NCBI RefSeq assembly: GCF_040802235.1 | Contig: NC_133158.1 | Span: 161,359,401 to 161,423,400, forward strand | Length of the DNA stretch: 64,000 nucleotides | Direction of reading: 5' to 3' | DNA from: Manis javanica | Lineage: Eukaryota; Chordata; Mammalia; Pholidota; Manidae | Shown: piece by piece, positions 61,301 through 64,000 of the stretch | Position numbering within the stretch: the stretch's first letter is position 1 | Layout: each line of letters opens with the position of its first letter | Position numbers and translations under genes: made by a program | Notes under the pieces: generated by a model | What the model was told of the DNA's origin: nothing | Seen by the model: only the letters and a program-made list of their open reading frames with translations | The model's database searches: none

Positions 61301-63765
61301 AGGGGGGGGTGAAATGGATGAAGGGGGTCAAAAGGTACAAATTTCCACTTGTAAAATGAAAAAATCATGGGAATATAATGTATAGAATGGTGTCTAGTTA
61401 ATACAGTGTTACATATTTGAAAGTAGTTAGGAGGGTGGATCTTGAAAATTCTCATTACAAATTTTGTGACTATGGTGATTAACTGGACTTACTGTGTTCA
61501 TCATTTTGCAATATATATAAATATCAAATCATTATGTGTGTACCTGAAACTAATAATGTTTTGTCACTTACACCTCGATAAAAACAGATTAAAAAAAAAA
61601 ACAACCTAGAAGAACCTAGAACGCCTCTTACGTGTACATGTCAAAGCTTGTATACTAAGATTCCTCTGCCTTACTTCACAGGCATAAGAGGGAAGAAGCC
61701 ACCATTTTCCACGCAACTCTAACAAACCTAACTATTCAGTATCCTAGCCCTTACCCGGTCAGAAGAAACAACTAGAAAGGGATTGAGGTGCTCCTACGAG
61801 CAGGCACTGTTCACAGTGAGAAGGGGCAGCTGAAAGAGTGACAGCCAGGGTAGAGTCAGAGGAAGTAGGAAGCAAACTCCGAAGCATGTAGTCTGAGGCA
61901 TTTCTCAGGCAAACAGCCTCTTGACACTTCCAGGGTTGGTGAATAACATGGGACAAGCAATTCTCTGTAATAGTGAAGCACTGAAATCTGCTATGAGCCA
62001 ATACTGTTCTAGATGCTTCTTTCAATAGTTTATACCTTCTGTTTTAAAAGTAGGAAAATGGATAAAACACTGTAGATTTTCAATAAAAATGATTTAAATA
62101 TATAAATCTCATTTCCTGACTTTTTGCTTCTTAAAGATTTGAATTTTTTGCTCCCATGGAAGAAGTAAAGAAGAGGTCACTAGATGTTGCAGTGAAAAAT
62201 AGTAGGCCACTTGGCTCACACAGAAGAAAGGAGCTAGGAAAAGTAAGTACAAGAGGGACTCTCAGTACTCTGTCCCTCCTGGTACTTTAACTAGAGTTCA
62301 TTGGTGGAACAAACCCTTGCAGAAATTTTTTTTTACACTTCAAATATATACAATTTTTATTTGTCAAAAAATGTTTTTTTTAAGGTATCGTTGAACACTC
62401 TTATGAAGGTTTCACAAGAAAAACAATGTGCTTATTACATTGACCCTTATTATCAAGTTCCCCCATGCCCCATTGCAGTCACTGCCCATCAGTGTAGTAA
62501 GATGCCACTATTTGTCTTCTCTGAGTTCCACTGTCTTCACCATGACCCCACACACACCATGTCTTGCAGAAATTCTTACAGGATCATCTGTCTGTTACCA
62601 GAACTGAGTTCAAGGAGGTCATTTTTGTTTTGTGTGTATGTCTTTTTTTTAATATTCTTAAAAGTAAAGAATATAGATGTATAAGTTAACAGGATAAACC
62701 CTATTTTAACAAACTCGAAAATCTATCCAAATTCATCATTGCACAAATACCTTAACATCTACTGTGGTACAAATACCTTAACATCTACTATGGTATTAAG
62801 TATTGTTTTGATAAATACAGTAAGTCTGAAGCCTCATGAATCTCATCATGTCAAGATTTTTGTGGTGATGGGATTTTACTTAAAGCAGAAGTAGAGGAAA
62901 TAAAATCCTCAGGAGTATGACAAGGAGAGACAAAAAAGAATGACATTTGTACAATACTTTGTAGTTGACGTATTTTAATAAACACCTTCTTATACTCACT
63001 TTTTAAAAGCCTACTTCTATAAAGTAGGTGATATAATTTTTACAGTTGAGACAACTATGTTGTCTTAAAATTATGCATCAGTTAATGAGAAAGGTAAGCT
63101 GTTCTCTCTCTATAACATTCGTAACTAAATTATTGCGATTTAACTACGAAGAGTGATTCACAAGACACTGATTTCCTGTCCTTCTGGGGAGGTTCCATGC
63201 TGCAGGCCAAAGGAAAAACGTCCCTGCTCAAAACCCCAAAACCCAAAGAGGGCCTTTTTATTATCAATTCTGTTCCAGTAAGTTTCCATTTAATATAGCT
63301 GCTTGGAAACAAACTGATTGTTTGTGATTGTTTAGGTACTGATTGACTTATCAAAAGAAGATCTGATTAAGGGTTTCTCACAATGGTAAGTGACTCCTTT
63401 AATTTTATCATGTTAATCTGCCACTCAAGACACTGTCCCAGTGTCTCCATATTCTCTCTCCAAAGTTCTTCCCTTTTCAGTACATTTCAGCTCCTTTGGT
63501 TATCAAGGAGGGAGACAGATTATCATCTTTACTTAAGGCTTTACTGCCTGGAGGTCACATCTAAAGCACCTCTGTAGGTTCTAGCCTTGATCCTGATGAG
63601 CCATCTTAGAGAGGTGGGTTCCCCTCGTCCCACAGACGCCTGGCAGCTGGCCTAGGCCACCTGGCTGATGCTGGCACAACACACATTCACTACTAACACA
63701 AGTCCAAACCCAACTAACTGTCTTACAGGTATGAGCTGACTCCAGATGGACAGCCCAGAAATTGA
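6409..63765 (+). CDS. ESYT3: Extended synaptotagmin 3, 23 coding exons, 883 codons
   Basis: The product tethers the ER to the plasma membrane and, by family knowledge, moves glycerolipids between them through its SMP domain. I joined the exons by eye: 6409-6726, 28775-28816, 30764-30898, 34001-34077, 35449-35515, 36123-36212, 36688-36743, 38145-38265, 39850-40020, 40693-40775, 42401-42449, 42664-42753, 43204-43266, 43366-43428, 43996-44064, 44620-44706, 45461-45610, 47232-47728, 48394-48492, 49007-49138, 62137-62242, 63336-63385, 63729-63765. All introns are GT-AG and the frame is open throughout. Domains by residue: hydrophobic hairpin about 35-69, SMP about 114-295, C2A about 303-425, C2B about 437-577, disordered linker about 578-742, C2C about 750-880. 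Human ESYT3 is, from memory, 886 residues and the sequence matches it closely end to end. Paralogues ESYT1 and ESYT2 fit less well, notably in exons 14 and 18. No disabling change was seen. Confidence 0.97.
6901..7778. other. Start of intron 1, mostly unique DNA
   Basis: Sequence composition returns to normal after the CpG island. I see no exon, repeat or RNA gene in it. Confidence 0.45.
7779..8105 (+). repeat. Old interspersed repeat, copy 2, family not named
   Basis: It has the same internal landmarks as 3508-3985: gcagtaacaaagtaccacag, then a segment like aggacccatcctaatgacct, then ggggattaggacttcagtct. Part of the interior is missing. Confidence 0.65.
9580..9725 (-). repeat. 146-bp copy of nearby LINE-1 sequence, flanked by a 9-bp direct repeat
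   Basis: This block repeats 8785-8931 with roughly nine in ten bases matching by eye. It interrupts the ORF2 sequence and is flanked by taatccatt at 9571-9579 and again at 9725-9733. Confidence 0.75.
9959..10568 (-). mobile_element. Nested LINE-1 3' fragment with 5' inversion
   Basis: 9959-10470 is LINE-1 3' UTR and late ORF2 sequence on the minus strand. 10475-10568 is the adjoining ORF2 segment on the plus strand (aaaaagcagtatggagg-type sequence to atttacctgaa). The host LINE-1 resumes at about 10569. agtgctgtaatg (9947-9958) and agtaccataatg (10569-10580) look like a decayed target-site duplication. Confidence 0.75.
10327..10376. repeat. (GT)25 microsatellite
   Basis: An uninterrupted GT dinucleotide run of 50 bases lies inside the nested LINE-1 fragment. 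Confidence 0.97.
14008..21125. other. Intron 1 unique DNA, G+C-rich
   Basis: This is about 7 kb with ordinary intronic composition and no clear LINE-1. Many reading frames of 60-180 codons overlap on both strands (the longest is 17662-18198). None has matching splice sites or a recognisable domain, so I call no gene here. Confidence 0.5.
21130..21290. repeat. Imperfect TG-rich repeat
   Basis: Interrupted tgtgtgt runs spread over about 160 bases (for example gtgtgtgtctttgtgtgtgt). The repetitive reading frames on either strand follow from it. Confidence 0.8.
22480..22600 (+). repeat. Probable MER5-type DNA transposon remnant
   Basis: Landmarks are ggcctcctgaatcaaagtct, gcccaagaatccacgtttta and the following gagctctccgggtg, which match the MER5 (hAT-Charlie) pattern. 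Confidence 0.55.
23180..23292 (-). repeat. MIR SINE fragment
   Basis: The reverse MIR core is visible as cttgtggatgagaaaactga followed by ggcttgcagaggtg. Confidence 0.65.
23395..23600 (+). repeat. MIR SINE
   Basis: Landmarks are cctaagcctctcctcatcta, then taaaatggagataattgtag. Confidence 0.7.
23695..23880 (+). repeat. MIR SINE
   Basis: Landmarks are gataagacagacctggatct, then gccttagtttctttatccat and aaaatggggctaataaggg. This is a second MIR in the same orientation about 100 bases after the previous one. Confidence 0.75.
23870..26370 (+). mobile_element. Ancient LINE-1 ORF2 remnant
   Basis: A+T-rich sequence keeps the order of LINE-1 ORF2 landmarks: a segment like gataagatggctttataggt (about 24955), a diverged reverse-transcriptase region (about 25480-25560), attaatattgtaaagacatc (about 25797) and ttctaaaattcatatggaag (about 25903). 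It is much more diverged than the other LINE-1 copies here and keeps no usable frame. Confidence 0.7.
26371..28374. other. Intron 1, unique DNA with small old repeats
   Basis: No exon is supported. 26840-26930 has weak MER5-like wording (ctctgattcagaaggtgtga). 27195-27260 holds an old repeat with cattcattccacaaatattt. 28085-28345 looks like a decayed repeat that I cannot name. Confidence 0.4.
28375..28870. promoter_or_regulatory. CpG island at the end of intron 1, against exon 2
   Basis: About 500 bases of very CpG-rich DNA (for example gagccacgcgcgtcggtgcg at 28557) end just past exon 2 at 28775-28816. Flanks on both sides drop back to ordinary composition. It is not a recognisable repeat. 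It could be an alternative promoter of ESYT3, a promoter for an antisense RNA, or an enhancer-type island. Long reading frames across it on both strands are an effect of low stop-codon density. Confidence 0.6.
28775..28816 (+). CDS. ESYT3: ESYT3 exon 2, residues 107-120
   Basis: A 42-nt phase-0 micro-exon ([14 protein letters not shown]) follows acceptor ttag and ends with donor gtaagg. It leads into the SMP domain; the E-W-A-N segment is a conserved entry motif of extended synaptotagmin SMP domains. It lies at the downstream edge of a CpG island. Confidence 0.95.
29165..29345 (+). repeat. MIR SINE
   Basis: Landmarks are gatctgccactactggctgt, ctggcaatgggaataattat and cacagtgcctggcacgttgt. 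Confidence 0.65.
29346..30763. other. Intron 2, remainder
   Basis: Mostly unique DNA. A short (CA) run sits near 29820-29832. A possible MER5 end (agtgagaaccactgctac) lies near 30563. No gene is seen. Confidence 0.4.
30764..30898 (+). CDS. ESYT3: ESYT3 exon 3, residues 121-165 (SMP domain)
   Basis: This encodes 45 residues starting IISQTWPYL and ending KLYFGQK, the first amphipathic helix and strand of the SMP lipid-binding barrel. The acceptor is ctacag. The donor gttggt departs from consensus at +3 and +4, so this 5' splice site is weaker than its neighbours. Confidence 0.95.
32375..32485 (+). repeat. MIR SINE
   Basis: Landmarks are gaccttgagccagtgactta, cctcttggagctccagtgtc and ctcatctgtaaaaagaaagg. 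Confidence 0.75.
33560..33790 (+). repeat. LINE-2 3' end
   Basis: Landmarks are ctcctccaggaagccttcat and tgagcccctgagggcaggct, then ctggcacagagtaggtattc and agtaaatatctgtgg, all typical of the L2 3' terminus. Confidence 0.75.
34001..34077 (+). CDS. ESYT3: ESYT3 exon 4, residues 166-191 (SMP domain)
   Basis: This encodes [13 protein letters not shown] through LQI and the first two bases of a cysteine codon completed in exon 5 (phase 2). Acceptor ttgcag, donor gtgagt. The segment is part of the SMP beta-sheet. Confidence 0.95.
35449..35515 (+). CDS. ESYT3: ESYT3 exon 5, residues 191-213 (SMP domain)
   Basis: The exon opens with the last base of Cys191 and encodes [13 protein letters not shown] through GVNGIQ, one of the most conserved SMP strands in the family. 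Acceptor ttcag, donor gtaggt. Exons 4 and 5 together give 48 whole codons, which confirms both boundaries. Confidence 0.95.
36123..36212 (+). CDS. ESYT3: ESYT3 exon 6, residues 214-243 (SMP domain)
   Basis: Thirty codons in phase 0 encode [20 protein letters not shown] and the following [10 protein letters not shown], which line the hydrophobic groove of the SMP domain in the family. Acceptor ccag, donor gtgagt. Confidence 0.95.
36688..36743 (+). CDS. ESYT3: ESYT3 exon 7, residues 244-262 (SMP domain)
   Basis: This encodes [18 protein letters not shown] plus two bases of Ser262. Acceptor ctgcag, donor gtagat. The [10 protein letters not shown] motif is diagnostic of extended synaptotagmins. 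Confidence 0.95.
37740..37915 (-). repeat. MIR SINE, well preserved
   Basis: A nearly complete reverse MIR is visible: cttcataatagccctaggag, gatgaggaaactgaggtcca and ttacccaaggtcacacagcc. Confidence 0.85.
38145..38265 (+). CDS. ESYT3: ESYT3 exon 8, residues 262-302 (end of SMP domain)
   Basis: This encodes [20 protein letters not shown] and the following segment to RFPLPC, the last SMP helix and the hinge into C2A. Acceptor ccccag, donor gtgagt. Exons 7 and 8 together give 59 whole codons. Confidence 0.95.
38266..39849. other. Intron 8
   Basis: 38945-39500 is A+T-rich and looks like decayed LINE sequence (the end reads gggattgctgggtcagaaag, a common LINE phrase). The rest is unique. An AATAAA at about 38944 is probably unused. 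Confidence 0.4.
39850..40020 (+). CDS. ESYT3: ESYT3 exon 9, residues 303-359 (C2A, first half)
   Basis: The exon starts [11 protein letters not shown], the first C2A strand. It holds the first calcium-loop region, with Lys318-Asp319 and the GKSDPYAK motif (Asp329), and the [10 protein letters not shown] motif near its end. Acceptor ttccag, donor gtgagg. Confidence 0.95.
40693..40775 (+). CDS. ESYT3: ESYT3 exon 10, residues 360-387 (C2A, acidic loop 3)
   Basis: This encodes [20 protein letters not shown] followed by DKDDFLG and two bases of Ser387. Asp376, Asp378, Asp382 and Asp383 form the acidic third loop that coordinates calcium in C2 domains, so C2A looks competent for calcium. Acceptor ttccag, donor gtgagg. 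Confidence 0.95.
41200..41650 (+). mobile_element. Ancient LINE-1 3' end
   Basis: Intron 10 holds a decayed segment with LINE-1-like order: aatatttattgcacaaccat, then a gaatatcctacagcttctac-type stretch, then an A-rich end near 41630-41645. The family is uncertain. Confidence 0.5.
42401..42449 (+). CDS. ESYT3: ESYT3 exon 11, residues 387-403 (C2A)
   Basis: This encodes [16 protein letters not shown] after the split serine. Acceptor ttccag, donor gtagag. Exons 10 and 11 together give 44 whole codons. Confidence 0.95.
42664..42753 (+). CDS. ESYT3: ESYT3 exon 12, residues 404-433 (end of C2A, link to C2B)
   Basis: This encodes [20 protein letters not shown] and the next ten residues, the last strand of C2A and the short link to C2B. 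Phase 0 at both ends; acceptor atgcag, donor gtgagg. Confidence 0.95.
43204..43266 (+). CDS. ESYT3: ESYT3 exon 13, residues 434-454 (start of C2B)
   Basis: Twenty-one codons ending [16 protein letters not shown] give the first C2B strand up to loop 1. Phase 0 at both ends; acceptor ttgtag, donor gtgagt. Confidence 0.95.
43366..43428 (+). CDS. ESYT3: ESYT3 exon 14, residues 455-475 (C2B loop insert, possible cassette exon)
   Basis: A 63-nt exon, phase 0 at both ends, encodes [19 protein letters not shown] then TK, inserted in the first C2B loop. Skipping it would keep the frame and leave a loop about as long as that of ESYT2 without its own insert. The acceptor is ctgcag. The 5' splice site is the first GT of a (GT)11 run, so the donor reads gtgtgt. 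Confidence 0.94.
43429..43450. repeat. (GT)11 microsatellite overlapping the exon 14 donor
   Basis: The run begins exactly at the intron's first base, so the repeat supplies the splice donor. It is followed by gaaaactcga. Confidence 0.95.
43996..44064 (+). CDS. ESYT3: ESYT3 exon 15, residues 476-498 (C2B)
   Basis: This encodes [20 protein letters not shown] and then MSK. The segment matches the second C2 strand but has only Asp481 where a calcium-binding C2 domain has a paired acidic loop. Acceptor cacag, donor gtgagc. Confidence 0.95.
44620..44706 (+). CDS. ESYT3: ESYT3 exon 16, residues 499-527 (C2B)
   Basis: This encodes [18 protein letters not shown] and on to AAEQLHLE, with the KDPVW motif equivalent to NPTW of C2A. 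Acceptor ccctcag. The donor gtttgc is poor at +3 and +4. Confidence 0.95.
45035..45150 (-). repeat. MIR SINE fragment
   Basis: The reverse MIR core is visible as tttacacatgagcaaacaga and ttgtccaagatctcatgacc. Confidence 0.65.
45461..45610 (+). CDS. ESYT3: ESYT3 exon 17, residues 528-577 (end of C2B)
   Basis: Fifty codons start [17 protein letters not shown] and end [10 protein letters not shown]. The acidic run Asp530-532 lies in loop 3, but most other calcium ligands of a typical C2 are absent from C2B, so calcium binding here is doubtful (inference). Acceptor cccag, donor gtaact. Confidence 0.95.
45611..47231. other. Intron 17
   Basis: 45770-46260 is T-rich and may be antisense LINE-1 debris, which I cannot prove by eye. 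46730-47220 is unique. No exon is supported. Confidence 0.4.
47232..47728 (+). CDS. ESYT3: ESYT3 exon 18, residues 578-743 (disordered C2B-C2C linker)
   Basis: The largest coding exon (497 nt) encodes a linker rich in Pro, Ser, Thr and Ala, with the low-complexity stretch [13 protein letters not shown]. Several Ser-Pro and Thr-Pro sites ([14 protein letters not shown]) are possible kinase targets. It is the least conserved part of the protein against human, as expected for a flexible spacer. Acceptor ttgcag, donor gtatgc; it ends after two bases of Glu743. Confidence 0.94.
48040..48210 (-). repeat. MIR SINE
   Basis: The reverse orientation is visible: gatcttcatgataaccctac, aaactcacccaaggtcccac and ccactccagggttcaagtct. 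Confidence 0.7.
48394..48492 (+). CDS. ESYT3: ESYT3 exon 19, residues 743-776 (start of C2C)
   Basis: This encodes [20 protein letters not shown] and then [12 protein letters not shown] plus two bases of Arg776, the first strands of the C-terminal C2C. Acceptor ttacag, donor gtaaag. Confidence 0.94.
49007..49138 (+). CDS. ESYT3: ESYT3 exon 20, residues 776-820 (C2C basic patch)
   Basis: This encodes [20 protein letters not shown], then a dense basic patch (about residues 798-811, [14 protein letters not shown]), then LEPLFDE. In the family this C2C surface binds PI(4,5)P2 at the plasma membrane and gives ESYT2 and ESYT3 their cortical location. Acceptor atcag, donor gtaagt. It is followed by the 13 kb intron 20. 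Confidence 0.95.
49365..49595 (-). repeat. Inverted repeat, left arm
   Basis: Read on the minus strand, this segment matches 50575-50800 over about 200 bases, with shared wording such as tggagctttgg, tgtttgaccag/atttgaccag and aaatccttttattgc/aaatccttttactgc. I do not recognise the family. Confidence 0.75.
49620..49990 (-). mobile_element. Antisense LINE-1 ORF1-region fragment
   Basis: The order gtagagtactcttggttgga, ttctttcagcaccttgcagt, ttgattttaagattctctta parallels 12310-12490 inside the antisense LINE-1 of intron 1. Confidence 0.6.
50575..50800 (+). repeat. Inverted repeat, right arm
   Basis: This is the partner of 49365-49595, about 980 bases away in opposite orientation. The translated plus strand here ([10 protein letters not shown]...SFKSFYC) and the minus strand there ([10 protein letters not shown]...RSKSFYC) show the same similarity. 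Confidence 0.75.
50865..53187 (+). mobile_element. Older LINE-1, left half (split by insertion)
   Basis: The inter-ORF region and the ORF2 start (about 51178, atggcaataagaacatacct) lead through the endonuclease and into the reverse transcriptase. ORF2 breaks off near 53187 and resumes at about 59636. Frameshifts and stops are frequent. Confidence 0.85.
54430..55210 (+). pseudogene. LINE-1 ORF1 remnant
   Basis: A coiled-coil-like start (about 54450-54600) leads to the recognisable C-terminal domain of the RNA-binding protein: [19 protein letters not shown] residues at about 54990-55035 and [11 protein letters not shown] at about 55131. The frame is broken in several places. Confidence 0.75.
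55649..59300 (+). pseudogene. LINE-1 ORF2 remnant (endonuclease and reverse transcriptase)
   Basis: It opens with ATG at 55649 ([18 protein letters not shown]), the standard ORF2 endonuclease start. Reverse transcriptase landmarks follow: [13 protein letters not shown] at about 57532-57570 and FADDM at about 57658. Multiple stops and an internal deletion rule out activity. Confidence 0.82.
59636..61600 (+). mobile_element. Older LINE-1, right half
   Basis: ORF2 resumes with aatcccatttacaactgtac, the sequence expected after the break at 53187, and continues to a 3' UTR and A-rich end at about 61590-61602. The 3' end (tacctgaaactaataatgtt) is of an older type than that of the inserted element. 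Confidence 0.85.
61005..61075. repeat. CA/TACA microsatellite cluster
   Basis: Two short runs (acatacacacacacacatac and acatacatacatacacacac) flank a non-repeat spacer inside the older LINE-1. Confidence 0.8.
61603..62136. other. End of intron 20, unique DNA
   Basis: No repeat or exon is supported. A T-rich polypyrimidine tract precedes the exon 21 acceptor. Confidence 0.45.
62137..62242 (+). CDS. ESYT3: ESYT3 exon 21, residues 820-855 (C2C)
   Basis: After the last base of Thr820 this encodes [19 protein letters not shown] and on to HRRKELGK. Acceptor aaag, preceded by a T-rich tract, donor gtaagt. Exons 18-21 together give 278 whole codons. Confidence 0.95.
62243..63335. other. Intron 21
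   Basis: A+T-rich DNA with T runs near 62325-62385. Near 62755-62795 a 22-base phrase of the type 'ggtacaaataccttaacatcta' is partly repeated in tandem. No gene is seen. Confidence 0.45.
63336..63385 (+). CDS. ESYT3: ESYT3 exon 22, residues 856-872 (C2C)
   Basis: This encodes [16 protein letters not shown] plus two bases of Trp872. Acceptor tttag, donor gtaagt. Confidence 0.95.
63729..63765 (+). CDS. ESYT3: ESYT3 exon 23, residues 872-883 and stop
   Basis: The terminal exon completes Trp872, encodes [11 protein letters not shown] and stops at TGA 63763-63765. Acceptor ttacag. The 3' UTR follows without a further splice site that I can support. Confidence 0.94.
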
Positions 63766-64000
63766 AGATGAGCACTGTTATCACCTGTATATTAAAATGT
63801 GTACATATGTATATTCTGTAATTTAAATCATAATAGCCATTTGAAGATAAATACGTACATTTTTGTGTGAAATTTAACTGTATGACTGGATAATATTAGG
63901 AAGAGTAAACATGTAAAAACAAAACTACTTTCTCTTGGTTGGATAATTGTTCAAATCCAAAAATAAATGGGGTATTCATGCCTAATGAATTACCAGAACC
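63766..64000 (+). terminator. ESYT3: ESYT3 3' UTR with polyadenylation signals
   Basis: ATTAAA lies at 63791-63796, only 26 bases after the stop codon, and a canonical AATAAA lies at 63962-63967. The second is the likelier main signal, giving a 3' UTR of about 220 bases. The downstream GU-rich element would fall past the window edge, and a longer 3' UTR is possible. Confidence 0.55.

Overview
The window is nuclear DNA from a placental mammal. It carries one protein-coding gene on the plus strand, split over 23 coding exons with GT-AG introns, set among LINE-1, LINE-2 and MIR repeats. I see no primate Alu, rodent B1/B2, carnivoran tRNA-Lys or ruminant BovA SINE. The young LINE-1 3' ends look laurasiatherian to me, but the species cannot be fixed by reading alone.

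The gene is ESYT3, extended synaptotagmin 3, and it appears complete. The start codon is at 6409 in a CpG island and the stop is at 63763-63765. The exons join in frame to 883 codons. The human protein is, from memory, 886. The product is an ER-anchored tether and lipid transfer protein at ER-plasma membrane contacts. It has an N-terminal hydrophobic hairpin (exon 1), an SMP lipid-transfer domain (exons 2-8), C2A (exons 9-12), C2B (exons 12-17), a disordered linker (exon 18) and a C-terminal C2C with a basic patch (exons 19-23).

Layout: 1-5980 is upstream DNA made mostly of LINE-1, L2 and MIR remnants. 5985-6900 is the promoter CpG island with exon 1. 6727-28774 is the 22 kb intron 1, holding a full-length antisense LINE-1 (about 8325-14007) that carries two later insertions, an ancient sense LINE-1 (about 23870-26370) and a second CpG island (about 28375-28870) against exon 2. 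28775-49138 holds exons 2-20, with small introns of mostly unique DNA and scattered MIR/L2. 49139-62136 is the 13 kb intron 20: an inverted repeat pair, then an older LINE-1 split by a younger 5'-complete LINE-1. 62137-63765 holds the last three exons, followed by 3' UTR with polyadenylation signals.

I found no bacterial-type system, CRISPR array, RNA gene or second protein gene. The best leads are a 63-nt in-frame C2B exon whose 5' splice site is the first GT of a (GT)11 microsatellite, the CpG island next to exon 2, and several LINE-1 rearrangements: a nested pair, a 5'-inverted (twin-primed) insertion, a 146-bp local copy flanked by a 9-bp direct repeat, a tandem duplication over the reverse transcriptase catalytic box, and an inverted repeat pair that could fold in the pre-mRNA.
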